64,000 nucleotides of DNA from NCBI RefSeq assembly GCF_004522235.1, contig NZ_SDLT01000022.1, forward strand, positions 62,001-126,000, read 5' to 3'. The notes under the pieces were generated by a model. It did not search any database, was not told where the DNA came from, and was given only the letters and a program-made list of their open reading frames with translations. Position 1 is the stretch's first letter, and the number at the start of each line of letters is the position of its first letter. Made by a program: the position numbers and the translations under genes. This document shows, piece by piece, positions 10,469 to 18,845 of this stretch. Source of the stretch: Amycolatopsis nivea. Lineage in GTDB: Bacteria; Actinomycetota; Actinomycetes; Mycobacteriales; Pseudonocardiaceae.

Positions 10469-11919
10469 GCGAACTTGAAAACCCCGTTGGGGTCGTACTT
10501 CTTCGCCACCTGGTCCAGCCGGGCCGCGTTGTCGCCGTAGTAGGCCGACTTCCAGTCCGGCAGGTCTGGGTCGATGTAGTTCACGTAGCCGCCGCGCGCG
10601 CCCGCGTCCGCCAGTCCAGCGACCACAGTGGACACGGACTTGCGGGCGGTGTCCTGGCTGCTCGCCGTCGCCGGGGCGTAGACCTGAATGCTGGCCAGCG
10701 CTTTCCGGTGCGGGAATGCCGTTGCGGTGGGCGCGATGTCGCCGACCGCGCCGCCGAGGCCGTCGATGAGCAGGTCCATTCCCTTGTGCCCGGAAGCGAG
10801 ATCGGCGATCTTCCCGCCGTCGACCGGATCGGTGATGATGCGCGACGACGCCACGAAGGTCTGCCGTTCGGAACTGCCGGAGAAATAGTTCATCGCCGCG
10901 CCGTAGCTGAGGGTTTTCATCGTGCGACTGGACGGCGTCACCGATAATCCGCTGAGCGCCGACGTCAGGCCCGCCGAACTGCCCACGAACGCCCCGCCGA
11001 CCCGGCAGGCTCCGCTCGGGCCGCCGGAAACCACGCAGTTCGACCACAGTTCGGGCGGGGCGCTCGGCAACCAGCGCTGCCACGCGTCGACCACGTCGCT
11101 CGCCGAACCGGACGGGAATTTCAGCGAAAACACCGTGACGGTCGGCGCTTCCACCGTGGTGAAGGTGAACGACGTGACCACGCCGAAGTTTCCGCCCCCG
11201 CCGCCGCGCAGTGCCCAGAACAGGTCGTCGTCCGCTTGCGCGCTCACCGTGCGCAGTTTGCCGTCCGGCGTGACGATCTGCGCGGACTGCAGCCGGTCGC
11301 AGGTCAGGCCGTATTTGCGGGTCAGCACGCCGATTCCGCCGCCGAGCGCGAGCCCGGCAATGCCGACGGTCGGGCACGAACCCGCGGGCAGGCAACGACC
11401 GGCCTTCGCGAGCGCCGAGTAGACGTCGCCGAGTTTCGCGCCCGCGCCGATCACCACCTGGTCGCCCTGCACGTCGACACCGGCCATCCCGCCGACGTCG
11501 AGCACCAGCCCGCCGTCCGGCGCGGAGTACCCGGCATAACTGTGCCCGCCGCTGCGCGCGGCGAGCGGAACCCGGCCGCCGGCCGCTTCGACGCACGCCT
11601 GCACGTCCTCCGGCTTCGCGCATTTCGCTACCGCAGCGGGATTGTGTCCGTCGAAAAGCGGATTGAACGCCCGCTTCGCGGTGGCGAATCCGTCGTCGGA
11701 AGGAAGCACGAGGTCGCCGGAGAGTTTGCCGCGCAACGCGTTCCAGTCCGGCGGCCCGGACGGCTTCGAGCTGGTGCTCGGCGGTACGGACGTTCTCGTC
11801 GTCGGGCTGGTCTGCGGCACCGACGGTCCCGGTTTCGCCGTGCAGGCCGCGGCCACCGCGCCCACCGCCGTCAACCCGGCGGCGCGCAGGAACGTCCTTC
11901 TCCCCAGTGTCATGTTCAT
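10456..11919 (-). CDS. exported FAD-linked (BBE-type) oxidoreductase, Tat lipoprotein
   Basis: 487 residues. The N-terminus has a twin-arginine signal (GRRTFLRAAG) ending in a lipobox-like AVAAAC, then a Ser/Thr/Pro linker, so a folded, membrane-anchored extracellular enzyme is likely. The FAD-binding domain shows RSGGHSYAGYS and GSCPTVGIAGLALGGG. The His and Cys in these motifs are the two residues that covalently hold FAD in bicovalent berberine-bridge enzymes. The BBE C-terminal segment (GYVNYIDPDLPDW, YYGDNAARL) is present. The enzyme may oxidise an alcohol or sugar, or a polyketide. The ATG overlaps the stop of the TetR gene by 4 bp (ATGA), which makes it co-transcribed with its likely regulator. 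Confidence 0.88.
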   Translation of the reverse strand: MNMTLGRRTFLRAAGLTAVGAVAAACTAKPGPSVPQTSPTTRTSVPPSTSSKPSGPPDWNALRGKLSGDLVLPSDDGFATAKRAFNPLFDGHNPAAVAKCAKPEDVQACVEAAGGRVPLAARSGGHSYAGYSAPDGGLVLDVGGMAGVDVQGDQVVIGAGAKLGDVYSALAKAGRCLPAGSCPTVGIAGLALGGGIGVLTRKYGLTCDRLQSAQIVTPDGKLRTVSAQADDDLFWALRGGGGGNFGVVTSFTFTTVEAPTVTVFSLKFPSGSASDVVDAWQRWLPSAPPELWSNCVVSGGPSGACRVGGAFVGSSAGLTSALSGLSVTPSSRTMKTLSYGAAMNYFSGSSERQTFVASSRIITDPVDGGKIADLASGHKGMDLLIDGLGGAVGDIAPTATAFPHRKALASIQVYAPATASSQDTARKSVSTVVAGLADAGARGGYVNYIDPDLPDWKSAYYGDNAARLDQVAKKYDPNGVFKFAQSA

Positions 11920-12560
11920 TCAGACGCCTCAGACCGTGAATGGGTTGCGAAAAGTCCAGCGAGTAATGCCCGAAGGGCGAATTCGAACCGCTCGGCATGC
12001 CGAGCCCCGTCCCGCAGGGCTTGCGCGAGCAGCGGAAAGCGGTCCTCGTCAAGGTGCGCGAGACTGTCCACATCGGACTTCGCGCCGGGCGTACGGCCTG
12101 CCTCGGCGAGCGTGTGGCCGAGGACGAAGGTCATCACGGCGTTCACCATGTCGAGTCCGCGCGCCGGCGGCAACTCCAGCAGCCGCAATGCGGTTTCGAT
12201 CACCTGCAACGACTCCGGGCTGACCGCGGGACGGGTCGCGGCGAGCGGCAGCACGCCCGGATGCGCGAGCAACTGCTCCCGGTACGCGCGGGCGACCCGG
12301 CCCAGCCACTGCTGGCCGGGCTCCCCCGGCTCCGGCTCGACCCCGGCCAGCGCCGAGACGAGCCGGTCGACCAGCGCGTCGAACAGCGCTTCCTTGTTCG
12401 GCACGTAGTGGTAGAGGGTCATCGCCTCCACGCCGAGTTCCGCGCCGAGCTTGCGCATCGACAGCGCGGCGATGCCGTGCTCGTCCACGAACGCGAGCGC
12501 GGCGTCCACGACCCGCTCCCTGGTCAGCCCGGCGCGCGGCCGAGCCCTCCGATCGGACAC
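11916..12560 (-). CDS. TetR-family regulator
   Basis: 214 residues. The N-terminal helix-turn-helix (about 13-60: LTRERVVDAALAFVDEHG then MRKLGAELGVEAMTLYHYV) is typical of TetR. The C-terminal part resembles the TetR/ActII ligand-binding class. It forms an operon with the FAD oxidoreductase and is divergent from the SnoaL-like gene at 12635. Two matching 13-bp palindromes lie in the 74-bp gap, so it probably represses both transcripts and itself. The ligand is unknown. Confidence 0.9.
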   Translation of the reverse strand: MSDRRARPRAGLTRERVVDAALAFVDEHGIAALSMRKLGAELGVEAMTLYHYVPNKEALFDALVDRLVSALAGVEPEPGEPGQQWLGRVARAYREQLLAHPGVLPLAATRPAVSPESLQVIETALRLLELPPARGLDMVNAVMTFVLGHTLAEAGRTPGAKSDVDSLAHLDEDRFPLLAQALRDGARHAERFEFALRALLAGLFATHSRSEASE

Positions 12561-12578
12561 TGGTCCCCCTTGACGTTT

Positions 12579-12591
12579 CTTACGCCGTAAG
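12579..12591. promoter_or_regulatory. TetR operator, copy 1 (inferred)
   Basis: Perfect palindrome CTTACGCCGTAAG with 6-bp arms around one central base, 19 bp upstream of the TetR start. Confidence 0.65.
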
Positions 12592-12609
12592 GTACCACTG
12601 TCCTCGTCT

Positions 12610-12622
12610 CTTACAGTGTAAG
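12610..12622. promoter_or_regulatory. TetR operator, copy 2 (inferred)
   Basis: Perfect palindrome CTTACAGTGTAAG, 13 bp upstream of the SnoaL-like start. Its centre is 31 bp, about three helical turns, from copy 1, and both share the CTTAC/GTAAG arms. Confidence 0.65.
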
Positions 12623-12634
12623 AATCGAGGAGCC

Positions 12635-13081
12635 ATGACCGACCCCAAGACCGTCCTGCGCCGTTTTCTCGCCATCGTCAACAGCCACGACCTCGCCGAA
12701 CTGGACACCGTCGTGGCCGAGGACGTCACCGAATCCGGTCCGGTCGTGGTCGACGCGCCGACCGGCGGGCTCGCCGCCTTCCGCACCGGCTGGACGCAGA
12801 TGCTGACCGCGTTCCCGGACCTGTGCGTCGACGTCGATTCACTGCTCGCCGAAGACGACCAGGTCGCGGCCACGGTGACGCTCACCGCGACCAACACCGG
12901 CTACTACCGCAGAGGCTTCGCGACCGGCAAAAGCGGAACGTGGCGCGGTTTCGTCCTGGCGCGGGTGACTGACGGGCGGATCGCCGAACTCGACATCCAG
13001 ACCGACCGGCTCGCCATCCTGCAACAACTGGGCATCGTCGGCGGCGACGACGAACTCGCCGCCGCCCGCCAGGCCAGCTGA
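12635..13081 (+). CDS. SnoaL-like (NTF2-fold) protein
   Basis: 148 residues with the SnoaL/ester-cyclase pattern: an N-terminal helix (LRRFLAIVNSHDLAELDTVVAEDV), a middle FRTGWTQMLTAFPDL helix, and beta strands ending in DGRIAELDIQTDRLAILQQLG. Members include polyketide cyclases and many proteins of unknown activity. GAGGAG lies just before the ATG. It is divergent from TetR and probably under the same operators, which suggests a joint task with the FAD oxidoreductase. Confidence 0.8.
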   Translation: MTDPKTVLRRFLAIVNSHDLAELDTVVAEDVTESGPVVVDAPTGGLAAFRTGWTQMLTAFPDLCVDVDSLLAEDDQVAATVTLTATNTGYYRRGFATGKSGTWRGFVLARVTDGRIAELDIQTDRLAILQQLGIVGGDDELAAARQAS

Positions 13082-13082
13082 G

Positions 13083-13772
13083 TCAGATCAGCGGGGCCAT
13101 CTCCGGCACCGGCCCGGAAAGCGCGGAACTGTCGCCGCGACCGGTCAGCCAAGCCAGCACCGCGCCCGGCGTTCCGGTGACGAGGTCGCCGCCTTCGCCG
13201 AGGGTCCAGGTGCGGACGCCGTCGGTGATGCGGAACGAGGGCAGCGGGCGCGGGCACATCCGGATCAGCGTCCCGATCACCGCTTCGAGATGCTCGCCGA
13301 GCAACGCGGTGGCACTGTCGAAATCGTGGCCGGCGTCGAGGTCGGCGAGGTGGATCGTGGTCTCGGAAAGCCGCAACGTGAGCACGTCCGCGCCGGTCAG
13401 CTCGCCGCCGTGCCGGTGCCGGACCGGCGCTGCCCACACCTCGTCCGACAGCCGTGCGGCGTGGTCGGTCAGGCGCTTCCCGGCCGCCACCAGGTCGGCC
13501 ACGATTTCCGCCGGAGCACGGCCAGCACCGGCCTCGATGTCGTCGTCCCGCGCGTTGCCCGGGCCGTACATCGACCGCTCGACCCCGGTTTCCGCCCAGG
13601 TCAGCAGGTTGCCGAGGGCATCGGCATTACGCGCGAGGTGGGTGAGCAGATGCGCGCGCGTCCAGCCCGGCAGCGCGCTCGGCTCGCCGAACGCCGAGGC
13701 AGGCATCGCCTCGGCGACTCGTGCCCATTCGTCGTGCAGTTCCCGGATCCGGTCCAGCGCCGCAGTGGTCAC
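13083..13772 (-). CDS. mycothiol-dependent maleylpyruvate isomerase-like protein
   Basis: 229 residues from a GTG. The N-terminal DinB-like bundle has LPGWTRAHLLTHLARNADAL and later TTIHLADLDAGHDF, whose histidines and aspartates form the metal site of this family. The C-terminal part matches the MDMPI accessory domain. Actinobacterial members use mycothiol as cofactor or substrate. The real reaction here is unknown. Convergent with the SnoaL-like gene, 1 bp between stops. Confidence 0.82.
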   Translation of the reverse strand: MTTAALDRIRELHDEWARVAEAMPASAFGEPSALPGWTRAHLLTHLARNADALGNLLTWAETGVERSMYGPGNARDDDIEAGAGRAPAEIVADLVAAGKRLTDHAARLSDEVWAAPVRHRHGGELTGADVLTLRLSETTIHLADLDAGHDFDSATALLGEHLEAVIGTLIRMCPRPLPSFRITDGVRTWTLGEGGDLVTGTPGAVLAWLTGRGDSSALSGPVPEMAPLI

Positions 13773-13786
13773 CGGACGATCTTAGG

Positions 13787-15493
13787 TCAGCGGCGCAGTG
13801 CCGCGGGCGCGTTCGCCGGAACCGCCGGGTTCTTCGGCGCGACCGGCTCCACCCGGGCGTACCCGCTGCTCTGCTCCGGCCGCTCGTCGGCCTCGCCCTT
13901 GTTGGGCCAGAACGAGAACGCCCGCTCGGCCTGCGCGGCGATGGTAAGCGACGGGTTCACCCCGAGGTTCGCGGTGATCGCCGAACCGTCCACAACGGAC
14001 AGTCCGGGATAGCCGTAGACCCGGTGGTACGGGTCGATGACCCCGGTGTCGGCGCTGTCGCCGATCGGCACGCCGCCGATGAAGTGCGCGGTGAGCGGGA
14101 TGTCGAAAACCTCGCCCCAGGTGCCGCCCGGCATGCCGCCGATCCGTTCCGCGGTAAGGACGTTCGCCTCGTGCCCGGCCGGGATGAAGCTCGGGTTCGG
14201 CTCGCCGTGGCCCTGTTTCGACGTGTACTTCCGCCGTCCGAACAGACCGCGCCGGGTGTAGGTGGTGATGGAATTGTCGAGGCTCTGCATCACCAGCAGG
14301 ATCACCGTGCGCTCGCTCCACCGGTACGCGTTCAGCAGTTTCGCCGACTGCACCGGGTGCTTGACGAGGAACGTGACCGCCTGCCGCCAGCGCGGAACGC
14401 TGGAAGACCCGTCGGTGGCAACGGTTTGCAGCAGGCTCATCGCGTTGCTGCCCTTGCCGTACCGCACCGGCTCGATGTGCGTGTTCTCGTCCGGATGGAT
14501 CGACGACGTGATCGCGACGCCGCGGCTGAAGTCCCGTTCGGGGTCCACAGTGGTCCGCGCCGCGCCGATGATCGCCTCGGAGTTCGTCCGGGTCAGCTCG
14601 CCTAGCTTGGCGGACAGCTTCGGCAGCGCGGCCGTGTCCTTCATGCGGTGCAACAGGTTCTGCGTTCCCCAGGTGCCCGCGGCGAACACCACCTGCGCCG
14701 CGGTGACCGTGGTCCGGAACCGCCGCGAACGCGTGCCGGTCTTCTGCAGCGTGATCTCGTAACCGTCGCCGCGCGGGCGCACCGACGTCACCGTGGTCAG
14801 CGGGATGACCTGTGCGCCGTCCTTTTCCGCGAGGTACAGGTAGTTCTTCACCAGCGTGTTCTTCGCGCCGACCCGGCAGCCGGTCATGCACGAACCGCAT
14901 TCGGTGCACCCGACCCGGTCCGGCCCGGCACCGCCGAAGAACGGATCCTTCACCGTCTCGCCCGGCTTGCCGAAATACACCCCGACCGGCGTGGCGTGGA
15001 ACGAATCCTCGACGCCCATCTTCTTCGCGACGTCCCGCATCACCACGTCGGACGGCGTGATCGTCGGGTTCGTGACAACGCCGAGCATGCGGCTGGCCTG
15101 GTCGTAGTGCGGCGCGAGTTCGCTTTCCCAGTCGGTGATGTGCGCCCATTGCCGGTCTTGGTAGAACGGCTTGAGCGGGCGGTACAGCGTGTTCGCGTAG
15201 ACCAGCGAACCGCCGCCGACACCAGCGCCGGCCAGCACCATCACGTCGTTGAGCATGTGGATGCGCTGGATGCCGTAACAGCCGAGCTGCGGGGCCCAGA
15301 GGTAGCGCTTGAGATCCCAGGACGTCTTGGCGAACTCGTCGTCGGCGAAGCGCCGGCCCGCCTCGACCACCGCGACGCGGTAGCCCTTCTCGGTCAGCCG
15401 CAACGCCGCGACGCTGCCGCCGAACCCGGAACCGACCACGAGGACGTCGTAGTCGGGTTCTTGCCGCGCGGTGGTGGTGTTACTGGCAGTCAC
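13787..15493 (-). CDS. choD: GMC oxidoreductase, cholesterol-oxidase-like (ChoD family)
   Basis: 568 residues, close to M. tuberculosis ChoD, which also neighbours guaB3. The Rossmann FAD motif is VVGSGFGGSVAALRL (about 19-33), and the GAGVGGGSLVYA loop is at 90-100. The C-terminal GMC signature is DGSAITANLGVNPSLTIAAQAER. Cys196, Cys199, Cys202 and Cys206 form a CxxCxxCxxxC pattern unusual for a flavoenzyme. There is no signal peptide. Sterol oxidation is the family assignment; activity on cholesterol is not proven for ChoD itself. The ATG/GTG at 15493 is close upstream of the FAD motif. Confidence 0.85.
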   Translation of the reverse strand: MTASNTTTARQEPDYDVLVVGSGFGGSVAALRLTEKGYRVAVVEAGRRFADDEFAKTSWDLKRYLWAPQLGCYGIQRIHMLNDVMVLAGAGVGGGSLVYANTLYRPLKPFYQDRQWAHITDWESELAPHYDQASRMLGVVTNPTITPSDVVMRDVAKKMGVEDSFHATPVGVYFGKPGETVKDPFFGGAGPDRVGCTECGSCMTGCRVGAKNTLVKNYLYLAEKDGAQVIPLTTVTSVRPRGDGYEITLQKTGTRSRRFRTTVTAAQVVFAAGTWGTQNLLHRMKDTAALPKLSAKLGELTRTNSEAIIGAARTTVDPERDFSRGVAITSSIHPDENTHIEPVRYGKGSNAMSLLQTVATDGSSSVPRWRQAVTFLVKHPVQSAKLLNAYRWSERTVILLVMQSLDNSITTYTRRGLFGRRKYTSKQGHGEPNPSFIPAGHEANVLTAERIGGMPGGTWGEVFDIPLTAHFIGGVPIGDSADTGVIDPYHRVYGYPGLSVVDGSAITANLGVNPSLTIAAQAERAFSFWPNKGEADERPEQSSGYARVEPVAPKNPAVPANAPAALRR

Positions 15494-15553
15494 AGGAAAG
15501 AGGGTAACCCCCGGGGAGCCGCCAGGCCAGAGTTAAGTTACTGACGAGTTACC

Positions 15554-15736
15554 TCATCGGGTCTTGCGCCGCGGCGCGAACCGGAACAGCTCCCCGAGCG
15601 CCCGGATGATGGCGGGCCGCTCCGCCGGAGTCGTGCCGCGCAACGCCACGACCAGCGCGAGCAGCCGGATCAGCAGGCTGCCCACCACGATGCCGCCGAG
15701 CCACCAGGTCGGCGCGGACTCCCCCAGCAGTGCCAT
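15554..15736 (-). CDS. small single-helix membrane protein
   Basis: 60 residues from ATG 15736, preceded by AAGGGTGAG. A GTG at 15760 would add eight residues. One transmembrane helix (about 11-32: WWLGGIVVGSLLIRLLALVVAL) is followed by a basic cytoplasmic tail ending RRKTR. The family is not recognised. It lies between guaB3 and choD on the same strand and may be transcribed with choD. Confidence 0.55.
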   Translation of the reverse strand: MALLGESAPTWWLGGIVVGSLLIRLLALVVALRGTTPAERPAIIRALGELFRFAPRRKTR

Positions 15737-15820
15737 CCGCTCACCCTTCAGGCGCGACACCGAACTCCAAAGATAACGAAAGCATAACGGAGGCTGGCGC
15801 GCTTCGGACCTGCGGGCACA

Positions 15821-15848
15821 AAAAAGGCCCCCGCGAAGGGGGCCTTTT
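15821..15848 (-). terminator. intrinsic terminator downstream of guaB3
   Basis: Stem GGCCCCC/GGGGGCC (15826-15832 and 15838-15844), loop GCGAA. The A tract on the left becomes a U tract for the leftward guaB3 transcript; a short T tract is on the right. Confidence 0.82.
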
Positions 15849-15859
15849 CCGCGAGTGCC

Positions 15860-16999
15860 TCAGCCGCGCACGGTCAGCCCGACGCGCTGGAACTCCTTCA
15901 GGTCCGAATACCCCGTCTTGGCCATCGCGCGACGCAGCGCGCCGAACAGGTTCACCACGCCCTCCGCGTCCGAGGACGGGCCGAACAGCAGCGTCTTCAG
16001 GTCCACCGCGTAGTCCGAGTCCGGGCCGGCCACCACGCGGGAGCGCGGCAGCGACGGGTGCGCCGCCGCGGCGGTCCAGTACAGGCCCTGGCCCGGGGCG
16101 TCCGACGCGGTCGCCAGCGGGGCGCCGAGCATGACCGCGTCCGCGCCGCAGGCGATCGCCTTCGCGATGTCGCCGGACGTCGTGATGCCGCCGTCGGCGA
16201 GGACGTGCACGTAGCGGCCGCCGGTCTCGTCCAGGTAGTCGCGGCGCGCGGCGGCCGCGTCCACGATCGCCGTCGCCATCGGGGTGCCGATGCCGAGCAC
16301 GCGGTCGGTGCTGGTGACGCCGTCGGTGTAGCCGTGGCCGACGATGACGCCCGCCGCGCCGGTGCGCATCAGGTGCATGGCGGTGCGGTAGTCGCTCACG
16401 CCGCCCGCGATCACCGGCACGTCGAGGCGGCCGATGAACTCCTTGAGGTTGAGCGGTTCCGCGTCGCGCTGGACGTGCTCGGCGGAGATGATCGTGCCCT
16501 GCACGACCAGGATCTCGACGCCCGCGGCGATCAGGTCCGGGGTCAGCTCGGCGGCGTGCTGCGGGCTCACCCGCGCGGCGACCGTCACACCGGATTCGCG
16601 GACCGTCTTGATCGCCTCGGTCAGCAGGTCGAGCCGGATCGGCGCGGAGTGCAGCTCCTGCAGCTCGCGCACGACCGCGGCCGGGTCTTCGCTGTCCTCG
16701 GCGGCGCGGACGAGGCGGAAGATCGCCTCCTCGACGTTCGCGTGCCGGGCCCACAGCCCTTCGGCGTTGAGCACGCCGAGGCCGCCCAGCTCGCCGATCG
16801 CCACCGCTGTCCCCGGCGACACGATCGCGTCCGTCGGGTGGGTGACCAGCGGCAGGTCGAACCGGTACGCGTCGATTTGCCACGCGGTGGACACCACCGA
16901 CGACGACCGCGTCCGCCGCGACGGCACGATCTCCACGTCATCGAGGTCATACGCCCGCCGCGCCGTGCGGCCCATGCCGATCTCGACCAGATCCCGCAC
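15860..16999 (-). CDS. guaB3: GuaB3-family IMP dehydrogenase-related enzyme
   Basis: 379 residues from GTG 16999, with GGGACA upstream. It is a TIM-barrel of the IMPDH/GMP reductase superfamily without CBS domains. It has an N-terminal MGRTARRAYDLDDVEIVPSRRTRS stretch, the barrel motif VLADGGITTSGDIAKAIACGADAVMLG, and phosphate-binding loops. Actinobacterial GuaB3 has long been annotated as IMPDH; some relatives act as GMP reductase, so the direction of the reaction is open. It is usually next to guaB2; here an MFS gene and a DUF3574 gene lie between them. Confidence 0.9.
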   Translation of the reverse strand: MRDLVEIGMGRTARRAYDLDDVEIVPSRRTRSSSVVSTAWQIDAYRFDLPLVTHPTDAIVSPGTAVAIGELGGLGVLNAEGLWARHANVEEAIFRLVRAAEDSEDPAAVVRELQELHSAPIRLDLLTEAIKTVRESGVTVAARVSPQHAAELTPDLIAAGVEILVVQGTIISAEHVQRDAEPLNLKEFIGRLDVPVIAGGVSDYRTAMHLMRTGAAGVIVGHGYTDGVTSTDRVLGIGTPMATAIVDAAAARRDYLDETGGRYVHVLADGGITTSGDIAKAIACGADAVMLGAPLATASDAPGQGLYWTAAAAHPSLPRSRVVAGPDSDYAVDLKTLLFGPSSDAEGVVNLFGALRRAMAKTGYSDLKEFQRVGLTVRG

Positions 17000-17082
17000 G
17001 TGATGTCCCTTCTCGCGCCTGACGCCTTCGCGGTCCATTGTCGCGAGTCGGCACGGGTGACCTGCGCGCGGGGGACCGTTGC

Positions 17083-17124
17083 GGTGGCGACAACCACCGG
17101 TTGTGCGCGCGGTTGTTTGCCACC
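17083..17124. repeat. interrupted inverted repeat upstream of the MFS gene
   Basis: GGTGGC-x-ACAACC is mirrored by GGTTGT-xx-GCCACC in the 171-bp gap between divergent guaB3 and the MFS gene. It could be an operator or an mRNA hairpin. Confidence 0.35.
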
Positions 17125-17170
17125 GGCGCGGGCGGATGGTTGGCTGCCCGGCTGAACGAGGGGGACGGAT

Positions 17171-18406
17171 TTGGCGCTGGGCAAGGACTTTCACCGGCTG
17201 TGGCTCGCGTACGCGGTCAGCGTCGCGGGCACCTACTTCGCCCTCGACGCCTTCTCGATCATCGCGGTCCGGGTGCTGCACAGCAGTGCCGGACAGGTGT
17301 CGCTGCTGGCCGGAGCCGGGCTCGCGGCGGGTTCGCTGGCCGCGCTCCCGCTCGGTCCGTGGGTCGAATTCCGGCGAAAACGACCCGTGCTGATCGCGAT
17401 GGACCTCGTCCGGTTCGCCGCCCTGCTCACGCTGCTGCCCGCGTACCTGCTGGACCTGCTGACGTTCGCCCAGCTCGTGGCGGTATCGGTGCTCGTGGCC
17501 GCGGCGAACATCGCGTTCACGTCGGCGAGCGGGGCGTATCTGAAATCACTCGCGCGTGGTCCAGACCTGCTCGCCGCGAACGGCCGGTTCGAGACCACGC
17601 TCTGGACCGCGACCGCTCTCGGCCCGCCCGCCGGCGGTGCGGCGATCGGGTTCTTCGGCCCGCTGGCCACTGTGCTTCTCGACGCGTTCAGCTACCTGCT
17701 GTCCGCGTTCTCCCTCTCGACGATCCGCACCCGCGAGCCCAAACCAGCCCGCCCCGCCCCCTTCCGCGCCGCGGACCTCGTCGAAGGCTGGCGCTACCTC
17801 TTCCGGCACGCCCGGCTGCGGATGCTGTTCCTCAACTCCTGCCTGGTCAACGGTCTGATCATGGCCACCTCGCCAGTCCTGGCGGTGCTGCTGCTCGGCG
17901 AACTCGGCCTGCCGACCTGGCAGTACGGACTCGCGTTCGGCGTCCCGTGCCTCGGCGGCCTGGTCGGTTCCCGGCTCGCCCGCCGCCTGGTCCCCCGCTA
18001 CGGCCGGGTGCGGCTGCTGCCGATCCTCGCCACGGTCCGGACGTGCTGGGTCGTGCTGCTGGCGTTCGTGCCGCCCGGGACCGGCGGGCTGTTCTGGGTG
18101 ATGGCGGTGGAGTTCGGCCTGATCATCTGCGCGGCGGCGTACAACACGGTCCTCGCGACGTACCGGCTCGAGGAAACCGAAGACGGGTACGTGAGCCGGA
18201 TGTTGTCCGCGTGGCGGATCAGCGGCAGCGCCAGCACCGCTGGCCTGACGCTGCTGTGGGGCTTGGTCGCGACGTGGATGGGCACGCGCGGCGCACTCGG
18301 GCTGGCGGGCGCGTTGATGCTGGCGACGCCGTTGCTGCTGCTCGGGTGGAACCGCGCTCAGAACGAGACGCGCGCGGTGGAATCGGTCCGCAGCACGGAT
18401 TCCTGA
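17171..18406 (+). CDS. MFS transporter
   Basis: 411 residues, about 11-12 transmembrane helices. TTG 17171 was chosen because GAGGGGGACG lies upstream and the first helix follows at once (FHRLWLAYAVSVAGTYFALD). The loop after helix 2 is LGPWVEFRRKRPVLIAMD, an MFS motif A variant. The overall plan resembles MFS_3/enterobactin-exporter-like efflux proteins. The substrate is unknown. The last 49 bp overlap the convergent DUF3574 gene. Confidence 0.85.
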   Translation: MALGKDFHRLWLAYAVSVAGTYFALDAFSIIAVRVLHSSAGQVSLLAGAGLAAGSLAALPLGPWVEFRRKRPVLIAMDLVRFAALLTLLPAYLLDLLTFAQLVAVSVLVAAANIAFTSASGAYLKSLARGPDLLAANGRFETTLWTATALGPPAGGAAIGFFGPLATVLLDAFSYLLSAFSLSTIRTREPKPARPAPFRAADLVEGWRYLFRHARLRMLFLNSCLVNGLIMATSPVLAVLLLGELGLPTWQYGLAFGVPCLGGLVGSRLARRLVPRYGRVRLLPILATVRTCWVVLLAFVPPGTGGLFWVMAVEFGLIICAAAYNTVLATYRLEETEDGYVSRMLSAWRISGSASTAGLTLLWGLVATWMGTRGALGLAGALMLATPLLLLGWNRAQNETRAVESVRSTDS

Positions 18407-18777
18407 TCGAACAGGTGCTTGTAGTCGGTGCGGATCTGTTCGAGGTCGCCGTTCGCGTGCTGATTCGTCGGCGGATACAGCACGACGAGCACGATCGAAC
18501 GCTCCCGGACGACCGCGCCGCCGCCGGACCGCCACTGACCGGTGCCCTCGAGCTGGGTGAAGCCGTCCGGGAAACGCGGCGTGATGTCCTTGGCCGAGAA
18601 GTCCGCGAACTCCTTCTCGCTCACCTCGCCGCCGCCGGGCTTCGAGGTGCCGAAGTACAGCTCGGTGCGCTTCCACAACGAACTGTCCGGCGAATCCGCC
18701 GCGGCCGCCGACGCCGCCCCTCCCCCGAGCACCATCGCGGCCGCCGCCGTCAGCACGAACCTCCGGGAAAATCGCAT
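18358..18777 (-). CDS. secreted DUF3574-like protein
   Basis: 139 residues. The signal peptide is clear (MRFSRRFVLTAAAAMVLGGG then ASAAAADS, cleavage about residue 27), and the RR could allow Tat export. The mature part (WKRTELYFGTSKPGGGEVSEKEF, ERSIVLVVLYPP) matches the small secreted DUF3574 family. Function unknown. It lies downstream of guaB but with its own start, and overlaps the MFS gene by 49 bp at the 3' end. Confidence 0.72.
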   Translation of the reverse strand: MRFSRRFVLTAAAAMVLGGGAASAAAADSPDSSLWKRTELYFGTSKPGGGEVSEKEFADFSAKDITPRFPDGFTQLEGTGQWRSGGGAVVRERSIVLVVLYPPTNQHANGDLEQIRTDYKHLFDQESVLRTDSTARVSF

Positions 18778-18845
18778 TCGCCCGCTCCCCTCGCCGTCAC
18801 CTGGAGATCCAGTGTGGCGGGCGGCGGAGCGGGCGAACAGCGCGA

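Noticed and set aside
9404..12073. 889-residue open frame on the minus strand
   Set aside because: It is the shadow of the FAD oxidoreductase, acetyltransferase and aldehyde dehydrogenase genes in other frames. Composition is Arg/Ala-rich nonsense with no domain, as expected in GC-rich DNA.
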